Shown here: positions 1-8,134 of the stretch, piece by piece
Layout: the number at the start of each line of letters is the position of its first letter
Position numbering within the stretch: position 1 is the stretch's first letter
Origin: Pyrinomonadaceae bacterium
Lineage (GTDB): Bacteria > Acidobacteriota > Blastocatellia > Pyrinomonadales > Pyrinomonadaceae
Reading direction: 5' to 3'
Assembly (NCBI GenBank): GCA_036277115.1
Contig: DASUNM010000005.1
Coordinates: 90,387-154,386 of the forward strand
Length of the DNA: 64,000 bases
Notes under the pieces: generated by a model
Database searches by the model: none
The model's input: only the letters and a program-made list of their open reading frames with translations
Told to the model about the DNA's origin: nothing
Program-made: the position numbers and the translations under genes

Positions 1-71
1 AGTATCCTACGCTGCCGCGTGAAAAATGGGAAGTGTCAAGTTGACTGTCCGCAATTGTGGGAAGTATGTGG

Positions 72-82
72 CTGACCGCTCT
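72..82 (+). repeat. 11-bp direct repeat, left copy (possible island boundary)
   Basis: The sequence ctgaccgctct occurs here and again in the same orientation at 16622-16632, just beyond the last island gene. Both copies are preceded within about 10 bases by gtat. The pair would bracket the whole accessory region. An 11-bp match is short, so this is only a candidate boundary or attachment core. Confidence 0.25.
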
Positions 83-241
83 CTCGTGACATGCTCTACC
101 AGACCGCAGTGCGGGTAGGAGCAATCACATCGTTTGATGACGTAGAATCCGTTGGAAGGGGGAGTGTAGGGCCTTTTGGTTGCACGGGCCGTAAAGATTA
201 TGACTTGGGAAGGTCAAACAATATGAAAGGAACGCGCATCT

Positions 242-472
242 TCATCTTACCCCTTGCTCAACTCTCTCCAAATATTTCGTGATGTGTTCTTCGGAGAAGC
301 GCAACGTTCGACGTGCGCGGTAACAGGCCAATCGTTTACGTCGGATCTCACGCATGACCGTAGACCGGGAGATGCCGCCACAGAGCTGCTGTACATCTTC
401 AATGGTGTACTTCGCCCGCTTGAGCTCAAGATTCGGGTTAATCTGCAGTTGGTTAGAAGTGTTCGTTTCCAT
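242..472 (-). CDS. Small excisionase-like helix-turn-helix protein (1 of 3)
   Basis: A 76-residue protein built around one winged or MerR-like helix-turn-helix: YTIEDVQQLCG, then SRSTVMREIRRKRL, then a short RARRTLRFSEEHITKYLE wing and helix. This is the layout of excisionase/AlpA-type DNA-binding proteins, which bend DNA or set recombination direction near integrase genes. It is the first of three similar small genes on this strand (242-1063), all left of a recombinase cluster. A role as recombination directionality factor or repressor is inference. No other domain is visible. Confidence 0.6.
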   Translation of the reverse strand: METNTSNQLQINPNLELKRAKYTIEDVQQLCGGISRSTVMREIRRKRLACYRARRTLRFSEEHITKYLERVEQGVR

Positions 473-599
473 GGTTCACTCGGCGCAAAGCGTGTTTTAT
501 CTCTTGGTGTTGATATTACGGAGATGTCTTGTTGTTCGAACACCCTCCCTTCTTAGAACTAAAAGCTGGCATTGGTTTCATCGCTCTTCGGTTCATGAG

Positions 600-821
600 T
601 CAGCGACGAGCGATCGGCCTCTGCGCTTCCTTCTCCTGCCTTTCGGCGAGTGCAATTACTTCTTCAAGGATAAACCGTACCTGGCGCCGACCATTGCGAA
701 TGCGCGTGAGTTCGTCAGTGCCGGCGCCGCGGTTATACACAGTCTTTTCGGAGCACCCAATGATTTCGGCTACCCGCTTGGCGCTTATCCGGGTTTTTCG
801 TTTGATTAAAGTCATTGCCAT
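600..821 (-). CDS. Small excisionase-like helix-turn-helix protein (2 of 3)
   Basis: A 73-residue basic protein with the core RISAKRVAEIIGCSEKTVYNR, a typical helix-turn-helix with the recognition helix starting at SEKTVY, followed by RIRNGRRQVRFILEEVIALAERQE, matching the wing plus final helix of the excisionase (HTH_17-like) family. It has no catalytic domain. Only about 20 bases separate it from the third copy at 842-1063, so the two are probably cotranscribed. The three proteins share fold order but little sequence, which argues for separate recruitment or old duplication. Confidence 0.6.
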   Translation of the reverse strand: MAMTLIKRKTRISAKRVAEIIGCSEKTVYNRGAGTDELTRIRNGRRQVRFILEEVIALAERQEKEAQRPIARR

Positions 822-841
822 TACGACGGCACTTGAAGAGA

Positions 842-1063
842 TTATCGGCGCTCGCTGTCTGTTCTCGCCTCCCGCTCAACCTGAGCTAAGTACTGGTCCA
901 AGTGTATTTGTCCAATTACGCGGCGGCGACCGATTTGGTAAAAGCCGAGTCTCCGACTCTCAAGAAGTCTCTCGACCGTTGACCGATGCACACAAATCAA
1001 TTCAGCTACGGCATCAATAGAAAAAGAAGGCGCGATCGTAATTGCTTTCTTCGTTTCTGACAT
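842..1063 (-). CDS. Small excisionase-like helix-turn-helix protein (3 of 3)
   Basis: A 73-residue protein with SFSIDAVAELICVHRSTVERLLESRRLGFYQIGRRRVIGQIHLDQYLAQVE cut as helix, recognition helix, two-strand wing and closing helix. The GFYQIGRRR wing is characteristic of excisionase/MerR-like single-domain proteins. It lies 15 bases upstream of the stop of the membrane protein at 1079-1420 on the same strand, so those two may share a transcript. Family assignment is by motif only; a DNA target is not visible. Confidence 0.6.
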   Translation of the reverse strand: MSETKKAITIAPSFSIDAVAELICVHRSTVERLLESRRLGFYQIGRRRVIGQIHLDQYLAQVEREARTDSERR

Positions 1064-1078
1064 GAGTCCGGGATGCGA

Positions 1079-1420
1079 CTACCCTTTCTGAACACCGTAG
1101 ATCCGCTTAGCTCCATCGCTATGGAAGAACCACCAGCTGTATACGCCGGCCGGCCAGAAGAGGACTATTAGAACGCCGGCTGCGAAGAGACCCAATTTTC
1201 GGCCAATTGGTTTTTGGCGGCGCATCGCAATGGCTGTCGAAAACATCAGAGCCGCTACCAGGAAAACTGTTCCGAAGATGAACATCGCGAGCGGAATCTG
1301 CTCCACGTGTCTAAAATTTCGAGCGATGATCCACGGTGCCCCAATCAAGCCGAGAACAAAGACACTACCGATCAGTAAGTGGATCCCAACTAACGTCTCG
1401 TTATGGTCCTTTGTAGACAT
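1079..1420 (-). CDS. Small membrane protein of unknown function
   Basis: A 113-residue protein with three clear hydrophobic segments (about residues 11-33, 42-65 and 76-96) separated by short basic loops such as RRQKPIGRK. I recognise no family. It lies between the excisionase-like genes and the XRE regulator at the left of the island. Small membrane proteins are common accessory or effector parts of conflict loci, but nothing here shows that role. The start ATG at 1420 lies in a plausible gap, about 250 bases from the divergent XRE gene. Confidence 0.5.
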   Translation of the reverse strand: MSTKDHNETLVGIHLLIGSVFVLGLIGAPWIIARNFRHVEQIPLAMFIFGTVFLVAALMFSTAIAMRRQKPIGRKLGLFAAGVLIVLFWPAGVYSWWFFHSDGAKRIYGVQKG

Positions 1421-1597
1421 CGCTTGGTGCAGACAGCCCTATCGACGAAACTGAACTTTTGATATCTTTAAGGCCTGTCTTCTTTGAAAACTGATCGTTC
1501 GAACCAAAATGACGTTCTTCGGCACCTCTACCAATGGAGGCTGTCGCTAAGAGCCAGAGGCTCGAAAACGCGGCAGAACGTTCTTTTGGGCGTATTC

Positions 1598-1615
1598 TAG
1601 GGACGTACATCCCTA
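1598..1615. promoter_or_regulatory. Near-perfect 18-bp palindrome, possible operator of the XRE regulator
   Basis: tagggacgtacatcccta is self-complementary except for one pair and sits about 58 bases before the XRE start, in the divergent gap between that gene and the membrane-protein gene. Position and symmetry fit a dimeric repressor site. Binding by the adjacent regulator is inference. Confidence 0.4.
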
Positions 1616-1653
1616 AAGGCAAGGATTTAGGTCCGATAAACCGAGACTGCTTT

Positions 1654-1672
1654 CTCAGGAGGGAATCCTGAG
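1654..1672 (+). promoter_or_regulatory. Hairpin enclosing the Shine-Dalgarno sequence of the XRE gene
   Basis: ctcagga and tcctgag form a perfect 7-bp stem around a gggaa loop, ending directly at the ATG at 1673. The Shine-Dalgarno sequence aggaggg is half in the stem and half in the loop. Translation of the regulator is therefore probably restrained by RNA structure, or the palindrome doubles as an operator. Confidence 0.5.
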
Positions 1673-1993
1673 ATGGCAGGGACAAGAAAAAGTCGTTCGC
1701 GACCCAAGTCTAAGCGACGCAAACCGGCTAGACTGGCTGAAAAACTACTGCACATTCGGACCCAGCTCGGACTGTCTCAAGGTGAATTAATTAGACGCCT
1801 CGGACTAGAGAACAAGATTGAACGCGATTACATTTCGAAATATGAGCGCGGGATCTTAGAGCCAACGCTAGATGTGTTATTAGCTTACGCGCGAGCAGTA
1901 TCGAGCGCGGGGCGTGGCGAGTTCCTTGAGGCGATTATTGACGACGAAATGGAACTGCCTAGTAAAATCCCAACGGTTAAGAAGTCCCGATAG
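1673..1993 (+). CDS. XRE-family transcriptional regulator
   Basis: A 106-residue protein with a strongly basic N-terminus (RKSRSRPKSKRRKPAR), then a Cro/C1-type domain at about 20-77: LLHIRTQLGLSQGELIRRLG, then YISKYERGILEPTLDVLLAYARAV. The SQGELIRRLG and YISKYERG pieces are the two helices of the XRE helix-turn-helix. It is probably the repressor of the island, transcribed away from the small HTH genes. Its start is fixed by an aggaggg box buried in a hairpin. The basic tail is unusual for the family and may add nonspecific DNA affinity. Confidence 0.8.
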   Translation: MAGTRKSRSRPKSKRRKPARLAEKLLHIRTQLGLSQGELIRRLGLENKIERDYISKYERGILEPTLDVLLAYARAVSSAGRGEFLEAIIDDEMELPSKIPTVKKSR

Positions 1994-2224
1994 TCCGCCA
2001 CCTCCAAAAGTTTGCAATCTTATGAAGTTGAAGTCTTCTGCGTGATGCCCAGCGTTAGTGTTGGCTGTCCGAAAGTTGCTGCTCCCGCTGCACGCCTACG
2101 CAATTGTGAGCCACCTCAAGCTACGAGCAGTGAAAAGGATTCCCAGAAACGACCACAATGCTTGCGGAGTGGCACTTGCCTCAGCTGAAATCGATTATGT
2201 TTCGCCACAAGCGGGTGCTTGCGC

Positions 2225-3541
2225 TTAGTATCCGTCACGGCCGGCACGAAGAAGTGCGTTTAGTTGAACGATAGCCTGCTCGTACTTTCGCCGCACGTTT
2301 CGAGGACTCAGGTCAAGTATCTGCGCGATTTCTCGGACATCAAATCCACCAAGAACCACCAGTTGTACTATATGTGCTAGGTCAGAAGGAAGACGACCGA
2401 CAGCGTCCCACAGGTCGACTGATTTCTGTTGCCGTTCAAACTCACCAAAAATCGATAAGTCTATATAGTCACCAAACGTTCTGCCTTCGGACAGGACTTC
2501 GAGTGGAACGTGGGACCGTTCATGCGGGCTGTGCCGCCTAGCGTCACGAATCTCCCTAGCGATGACTCTATCTAATAGGCCCCTTTCATCAGGGATCTTT
2601 GTCTGGCTCTGCAGGACCAGCAGTAATGCTTCCTGTGAAATGCTCTCATAATCCACGGTTTCGTCGCCGAAATCTCGCGCCAATTGGCGTGCCCGTCGCG
2701 TAGCGTAATCAAGCAGCGATTCTAAGTGGGTGCCGGAGTCTCTAATAGTATCTAAGAGGTTCGTTAGGCCTTCGGTACGGCCATCTCCGGGCGAAACGCC
2801 GGCGGTGCTTGACTGTGGAATGAGTGGCGCCAAAACGAGCAGCCTGTCAGGAATCGAAGATTCGAAGCGACGCAAGAGTTCGTCGTAAGGTAGGATCTGA
2901 CAACCCATAGGTACGAGTCCACCGGTTTGATTACGCACAAACTCGGAGCTGATAGTCTTGGTAAGGTGTGAAGACAAACCCATAATCACGAATAGGTGCT
3001 GAGATGCGCCGAGGAAAATCGCGCGCTCAGGGAGCTTTAACGCTCGGGCATAGTGGCTGGCCTGTCGGATGGCAGTGTCCGCTTCTCGGGTAAGAATAAC
3101 GATATCGTTGCGCGGCGATGTTAGCACCCGGGAATCAGGACGTTTAAGCTCGATAACCCCGTATCCAGTGATGAGGGCTTTGCTGCGTTGGTAGAAGATG
3201 AAGTCAGCTTCGCTCTGTCCTGGCCGGCCTAGGGGAACTATGTCCGTAGGAGAAAGACGGAGAGGGAGGCTACGGGAAAGTACGTACGGGTGTTCAGTGA
3301 AGAGTGCCTGCCATTCGGCTTCAGGTGCGTTTTGCAGTAAAAGTTCTCGAAACCGCTCTCTGGCCAAGCGAAGACGTGCGCTGAATGATGCGGGATGTTT
3401 CGAACTGGTACGCACCGCATCAGCATAACGAGGCCTCAAGTTGACAGCAACTCGGCGGTTCTCATCCTCGTGCCTTACCGCACTCTCAGAAGCGGCATAC
3501 GTCGACGCCAGTAAGATCTCATGATGCGTGTAAACTCGCAC
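2225..3541 (-). CDS. Shedu-like (DUF4263) nuclease domain fused to a sigma-70-like C-terminus
   Basis: A 438-residue two-part protein. Residues about 60-220 look like the Shedu/DUF4263 PD-(D/E)XK nuclease: EAEWQALFTEHPYVLS, then SEADFIFYQ (D113), then VIELKRPD (E131, K133), then AIRQASHYARAL (Q160). Residues about 280-436 look like an ECF-type sigma factor: ISQEALLLVLQS...RVIAREIRDARR (region 2-like) and VGRLPSDLAHIVQLVVLGGFDV then REIAQILDLSPRNVRRKYEQA (region 4, with the HTH). Shedu is a known anti-phage nuclease family; fusion to a sigma-like module is not one I know. The gene overlaps the SIR2 gene upstream by 67 bases, so it is probably translated from the same transcript. A start inside the overlap cannot be excluded. 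Confidence 0.75.
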   Translation of the reverse strand: MRVYTHHEILLASTYAASESAVRHEDENRRVAVNLRPRYADAVRTSSKHPASFSARLRLARERFRELLLQNAPEAEWQALFTEHPYVLSRSLPLRLSPTDIVPLGRPGQSEADFIFYQRSKALITGYGVIELKRPDSRVLTSPRNDIVILTREADTAIRQASHYARALKLPERAIFLGASQHLFVIMGLSSHLTKTISSEFVRNQTGGLVPMGCQILPYDELLRRFESSIPDRLLVLAPLIPQSSTAGVSPGDGRTEGLTNLLDTIRDSGTHLESLLDYATRRARQLARDFGDETVDYESISQEALLLVLQSQTKIPDERGLLDRVIAREIRDARRHSPHERSHVPLEVLSEGRTFGDYIDLSIFGEFERQQKSVDLWDAVGRLPSDLAHIVQLVVLGGFDVREIAQILDLSPRNVRRKYEQAIVQLNALLRAGRDGY

Positions 3542-5253
3542 GCGCGAAAATTAGTCAGCATCGAGTCAATGTAGTTGGCCTCTTGTCCACTGTCTAAGTC
3601 AAAGCAGGACCGCGACGCGGCCCGTAGTTTCCACGATTGGGGCGCGATTCCTAATACATCGCAGTAATGCAACTGGCGACTGACAGCCAAAGCAAGTTCG
3701 GATCGTTCTATGGCCGTTCGACCATTAGGCGGACGCTTTTCGACCTCGTCCAGAAGCGCCATCGATTGCGCCAAAAAGTAGCCAAGTTGAAGATACCCCT
3801 CTCCAGGCTGGGGTGGGGGATAAAAATCGCCTTCTGCCAAGTCTTCCAGAGGTATTCCAAGTCGTAGTCCCACAAGACCCGCCTGTTGAAAATCAAGCCA
3901 GTTTCCTTTAGCCAGTGCCTCCATTGCACATTTGCGCAACACAAGGACTGAACAGTGACGCAACCATCGACGCAGTCGTGCGAACGTAGGCGGCAGGAAA
4001 CCGTGCACAGCAAAGAGTAAGAGAGCTGACTTTAGGAGCATTTTGGCACGAGACTGTTTGTCAACGAGAAAAGCTGCGGCCGCGAATGTTATCCATGAGC
4101 GCGAGACTGCACCGTAGATCCTATAGGCATCGCAAACGTCAAGCAGCGCATCGCCCGCTGCCGCGCGCCCATGTCTCCTGTAGAGTTGCCAGCTCGCTTG
4201 TAGAAAATCTCCCGCGGCTGAGTGACACTTCCCGGCACTTACAAGAGCATGGCCACGCTGGCGTTTAGCGATTACACGATCCAAGGTCCCTGCCGTTTCG
4301 ATTGTCCTTAGCGCTAATATGGGGGCTCCGATTCTCACAAGAATTGCCAGGCGCCACTCCTTTAATTGCTCGTGAGTAAATCGCTTTGATAGTGACTGCT
4401 GAGTCACAACATCCATGCCAGTTGTCAACTTTGCGGGCGCAGAGCCTAGCCACTCGTGCAGGACTGCGTTCATATCGCCGCTCAAAATATGGCCGTCTGA
4501 ATTTTGTAATAGTAATTTGGCATTCACGCTTGGTGGGGCTGGGTTACGGCTGATCCAAACAATCTTCGAGGGTGCGATGCGAGATATCTCCGGACAAAGT
4601 TCGAAGTCGCGCCCAGAATACCCGATAAAGACAAGCGTCCTATGGTCTAGAAGATCTCTTAACACTGAACGCTTCCAAGCGGGTAGCAAATGTTCTTCAC
4701 CGAGTGTGCGAATTGCCGTGTGTTCTAGTCCTGGTTCACTAGAGCCATGAATCTTGAAGTAAGTCGGCAGGGAGGGTGCGAACGTTTCGGCATCGTCTTC
4801 GGTGACTATTTTCCGGACTCGAAGCTGAAGTAAACTCAAGCTCGCTTCCAGGCAACAGTCATAATTGGTGGTTACCAATGATGCAACTTCGCCACCTCCC
4901 AGCGCTGCTGCTAACGCTTTATGAAAGGCGTTTGGAACGTTTCTACCGTACAGTTCAACCAAAAGATCGCCGGCCGCTCGAGGATTCGGACATACTTCAA
5001 GAACGTGCTCAAACGGCATTTCATTGAACAACTCATGAATGATGGGACGTTCTTCAGCACTAAGAGGAAAGGATGAATCAAACAGTAATGAGTAGAGTGA
5101 AGCTGTAAAGTCCTGTCCGCTTGGCATTCCCGAAGGCTCCCAAATCGACACTCCGGAACCTACGAAAGCCACGGGGGTTTCAGAACGCAGTGAGCGAATC
5201 AAGTCGCTCGCCTCAGGTGATCCGATAATGTGTACGCGTGGGGAGGGAATCAT
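3475..5253 (-). CDS. SIR2-domain protein with helical-repeat C-terminus (conflict-type)
   Basis: About 592 residues from the ATG at 5253. The N-terminal SIR2-like fold has VAFVGSGVS (about 28-36), LVTTNYDCCLEA with the catalytic-type Asn (about 130), YFKIHGSSE with His (about 169) and LVFIGYSGRDFEL, the pattern of SIR2_2-type NADases in anti-phage systems. The C-terminal 300 residues are helical and TPR-like. I chose 5253 over an in-frame ATG at 5331 because it leaves a 10-base gap after the coiled-coil gene instead of a 67-base overlap. NAD depletion on infection is the known role of the family; here it is inferred. Confidence 0.75.
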   Translation of the reverse strand: MIPSPRVHIIGSPEASDLIRSLRSETPVAFVGSGVSIWEPSGMPSGQDFTASLYSLLFDSSFPLSAEERPIIHELFNEMPFEHVLEVCPNPRAAGDLLVELYGRNVPNAFHKALAAALGGGEVASLVTTNYDCCLEASLSLLQLRVRKIVTEDDAETFAPSLPTYFKIHGSSEPGLEHTAIRTLGEEHLLPAWKRSVLRDLLDHRTLVFIGYSGRDFELCPEISRIAPSKIVWISRNPAPPSVNAKLLLQNSDGHILSGDMNAVLHEWLGSAPAKLTTGMDVVTQQSLSKRFTHEQLKEWRLAILVRIGAPILALRTIETAGTLDRVIAKRQRGHALVSAGKCHSAAGDFLQASWQLYRRHGRAAAGDALLDVCDAYRIYGAVSRSWITFAAAAFLVDKQSRAKMLLKSALLLFAVHGFLPPTFARLRRWLRHCSVLVLRKCAMEALAKGNWLDFQQAGLVGLRLGIPLEDLAEGDFYPPPQPGEGYLQLGYFLAQSMALLDEVEKRPPNGRTAIERSELALAVSRQLHYCDVLGIAPQSWKLRAASRSCFDLDSGQEANYIDSMLTNFRACEFTRIMRSYWRRRMPLLRVR

Positions 5254-5263
5254 GGGGAAGTCT

Positions 5264-5797
5264 CTATCCTTTACCGGATGAGCCAAGATCGTCCTGAGCA
5301 TCTTCCATAAGTGCTTTCGCTTGCTTTTCAAGGCGAGCGCTTAGGTCACGAGCCTTTGCAAAATCGCTACTGCTAAGAAACGATATGACGGTGCTCAGCA
5401 TGGCGCGGAGTAGCCGCTTTTTACGGCTATCTTCTTCCTTCCCAGCTTCTAGTCTGACAATCCTCGCTTTGAGTTGGGGAATGGTCTTGACTTGGGTCTC
5501 CAGGCGCTCAATTTTGCGAGACTGCCGCTCAATCTGCGACTCGAGGAATTTGATTTCTAATGAGCCTTGTCGCTTCTGCGACGCCGCCGAAAACCGTGCG
5601 ACATAGTCACTTAATTCTCGGCGTAGAACCGGAAAATGGCGAAGTGCTGACTTATTCGCGTAACCGTTACGTCGAGCGAACCCAGCAATAGTAACCTTCT
5701 CTCCTTGGCTCTTCAAAAGCTGGAAGTCATCCAAAAGTTGTTGCTCACGCGCACTGACAATGGGAGCAGAAGGTTGTGATGTCTTAGGTTGACCCAT
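5264..5797 (-). CDS. Tn554 TnpC-like (DUF6262-like) coiled-coil DNA-binding protein
   Basis: About 177 residues. An N-terminal helix-turn-helix-like stretch, VTIAGFARRNGYANKSAL, is followed by a long coiled coil (LESQIERQSRKIERLETQV and on) and a basic patch KKRLLRAML. This matches the accessory third protein of Tn554-type transposons, which influences insertion orientation and frequency. The ATG at 5797 is preferred over an upstream TTG at 5818. It overlaps the end of the 781-aa recombinase gene by 14 bases and is followed 10 bases later by the SIR2 gene, tying transposition and cargo genes into one transcript. Confidence 0.6.
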   Translation of the reverse strand: MGQPKTSQPSAPIVSAREQQLLDDFQLLKSQGEKVTIAGFARRNGYANKSALRHFPVLRRELSDYVARFSAASQKRQGSLEIKFLESQIERQSRKIERLETQVKTIPQLKARIVRLEAGKEEDSRKKRLLRAMLSTVISFLSSSDFAKARDLSARLEKQAKALMEDAQDDLGSSGKG

Positions 5798-8129
5798 TGA
5801 GAGATCTAGCAGTTTCAAGAAGTGACTTGTAATGATCTAGCTTTGCTTCCGTGTGGGACTTCCATCCCCATTGATCCTCCTGCATGCGACTAAGCTGAGA
5901 CTCCATGACTTCTATATCCGCCGTTAGTTGTTCAACAGAATCAGGCAGTAGCACTAGGTACTTGCATCCACAACCTAGCACCGGGTCGGTACCTTTTGGC
6001 AAGATTCCGATTGGGCAAGGATTCGCTGTGGGGCAAGGCCCTGAATTCGCTTGTAACAAACATCCGCCATAGCGGGTAACATTAAAAACGACCTTTTGCG
6101 AGGCGAGTTTGCCCGCCTCCTGAGGACTCATAGGAATATCGTCGACTATGTCAGCTTGGAGAACTCTTCGCTTCGCTTCTTCAAATGATAGTTGATTCGG
6201 CGGCACAGTTATGTTCTTGGCCTCCTCCCCCATCGCCTCAGTTTTCATCCTAGCTACGCCGTCAAAAATCATCCCTGTTGCGGCGCCTCTTCGCAGCGCT
6301 TCGGCCGTTCTGTGCCTCATCTTGTCTGTGCCGCCAGCGAGATAAAAGGTCGCGGCCATTCTTGTACTTCCCCCGCCAAGAATGTGACCAAGGTAGCGAG
6401 CAACATCTTGAACAGTTCCGCCGGCCTCCATCATGTGAGTGGAGTGGGTGTGACGTGCGTGATGCAGCTGGAAGCTCAATAAATCGTCGAGTTTGTGACG
6501 ACGAAGCAAGTCAACTTTCCCAGGTTGATTGGTATATAGATACTCTGCCAAAACCTTCGTTGTAAGGGCGATCGCGGAGCCAATGGACCGCCCAGGTATA
6601 ATAAATAGTCGTTTCTGCGCGTCCTCAGATGCCAGAGGTCTGATTTCAGCGGTGAGTCCTTGAGCGGTTCGAATTGCATCTTCCGCCATTTCTCCAAAGC
6701 CATCCACGCAAGGGACCCATTCTAGTAAGCCCTCATCACCCCAAGTCTTACGGCTTCGGAACTGGATTTCTACTATTCGCCGACCTGCGATCGACTGAAC
6801 TTTCACCTTGGGTTCCGATTCAAGCTCGAGAATGGCACTCACGCGTCTTGCTGCGGCAAGTTGTAGTCTCAATGCCTGGGCTTTGATCGCGCGAGAAAGA
6901 TAACGCGGCAAGGCTTCGCGAATTGCCATTATTCGCCTACTCTTAGTCTCTCCAATCGACCGACGAAGCCCAGCGGATATTCTTCGCGAAACTGAAATCT
7001 CTGTCAGGCCCACTTGAGCGCCAATCGCTGACGCCGGATGCATACGATTACCCTTCAACCCAAAGTAAAGAACGATACAAAGGCTTGTCGGGCTTGCTGG
7101 AGCGGAGAGATCGACGTTCGCCAGAATAGTACGCACGTAATCACGATTCTTTGTTACTTCACTGAGGTTTTGGCCGGCCTGGCCGAATTGGCTACGTAGT
7201 TGAAGGACTTCGGCAGCAAGTGGAGCGCCGAGTCGGTGGGATAGAAACTTCGAAATGCGGCGCGTTACGTCTGGCGCCGAGTTCGGCGACAGGCCTCTCA
7301 ATGTAGCGACATCCTTCGCTCTGTGTTCTCGAAAGCCGTTTAACCCGAAATAGCGTTCAGTATCAAAACTCACAAGCGGACGAAATTCTGCTTTTCGCAA
7401 GTCAAGTGACTGAAGGTGCCGTTTTATTGTTTCCAGTCCCTTTCGGTAGCGCCGCAGATCCTGTCGAAGGGCATATTCGATATTTGCTATTTGGTCGGGA
7501 CTAAGAACCTTGTCGGGATTGGCCGAACCTACGGATCGGGTTTCACACTGTTTTAGAAGCTTTGATCGTTTCAACCGGACTGGCACTGTAGTGCCGTCGA
7601 TTTCTTCGTAGAGAATTGCCGCCATATTGAATGCACTAATGGCATTCCGGGCAAACTTGGGTCCATGCAGTTTTGACTCACGTTGGATCCGTTTGTTTTC
7701 ACGATCGCTCAGTACACGCCCAGCTTTTGTCGCTGCCTCGTGCAGCGTGTCGCGATATCGAGTAATCTCTTGATCAATTCGACGCTGCAAAATCAGCTTA
7801 TGTTCGTTCCTCAAATCTGCCATCGAACCGCCATTAAAGTCTTCCAGCCATGTCGACATCTGTCGGAATGTTGAAACTAGGATTGCGCACCAGTTCGGAG
7901 ATCTCCTTAAGCTTAGCCAACCATGACTCAGAGTGATTTTCACCGGCCTAACAAACCAAGCAGGCAGATCGCCAAATGAGACGCTCGTCCGATCCCCGAT
8001 TGTGGGAGATATCAACCATGAATCGTCGTCGAACATTACGAATTCGCCAGTGTGGTGGACATAAGGTTTACCACCGATAAAATCCAACGGAGCAGCTGTT
8101 AGATGTTGATGTTCGGTTGCAAGCGTCAT
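5784..8129 (-). CDS. Large tyrosine recombinase, third of a trio
   Basis: A 781-residue protein. The catalytic C-terminal fold is marked by LHHARHTHSTHMMEAGG (HxxR, about 557-560), VARYLGHILGG and the nucleophile region TRMAATFYLAGG (Tyr 596). A Cys cluster follows (C690, C699, C705, C720, C722), probably a zinc-binding knob, then a short coiled coil. The first catalytic Arg is not obvious, so activity may depend on its partners. Large recombinases with such Cys tails occur in Tn554 (TnpB) and related multi-recombinase elements. It starts 5 bases after the 511-aa recombinase gene ends. Confidence 0.75.
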   Translation of the reverse strand: MTLATEHQHLTAAPLDFIGGKPYVHHTGEFVMFDDDSWLISPTIGDRTSVSFGDLPAWFVRPVKITLSHGWLSLRRSPNWCAILVSTFRQMSTWLEDFNGGSMADLRNEHKLILQRRIDQEITRYRDTLHEAATKAGRVLSDRENKRIQRESKLHGPKFARNAISAFNMAAILYEEIDGTTVPVRLKRSKLLKQCETRSVGSANPDKVLSPDQIANIEYALRQDLRRYRKGLETIKRHLQSLDLRKAEFRPLVSFDTERYFGLNGFREHRAKDVATLRGLSPNSAPDVTRRISKFLSHRLGAPLAAEVLQLRSQFGQAGQNLSEVTKNRDYVRTILANVDLSAPASPTSLCIVLYFGLKGNRMHPASAIGAQVGLTEISVSRRISAGLRRSIGETKSRRIMAIREALPRYLSRAIKAQALRLQLAAARRVSAILELESEPKVKVQSIAGRRIVEIQFRSRKTWGDEGLLEWVPCVDGFGEMAEDAIRTAQGLTAEIRPLASEDAQKRLFIIPGRSIGSAIALTTKVLAEYLYTNQPGKVDLLRRHKLDDLLSFQLHHARHTHSTHMMEAGGTVQDVARYLGHILGGGSTRMAATFYLAGGTDKMRHRTAEALRRGAATGMIFDGVARMKTEAMGEEAKNITVPPNQLSFEEAKRRVLQADIVDDIPMSPQEAGKLASQKVVFNVTRYGGCLLQANSGPCPTANPCPIGILPKGTDPVLGCGCKYLVLLPDSVEQLTADIEVMESQLSRMQEDQWGWKSHTEAKLDHYKSLLETARSLNGST

Positions 8130-8134
8130 CGTTG

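Noticed and set aside
1401..1685. Minus-strand open frame of 94 codons left of the XRE gene
   Set aside because: Ser/Arg-rich without structure, overlapping the palindrome, the hairpin and two real gene starts.
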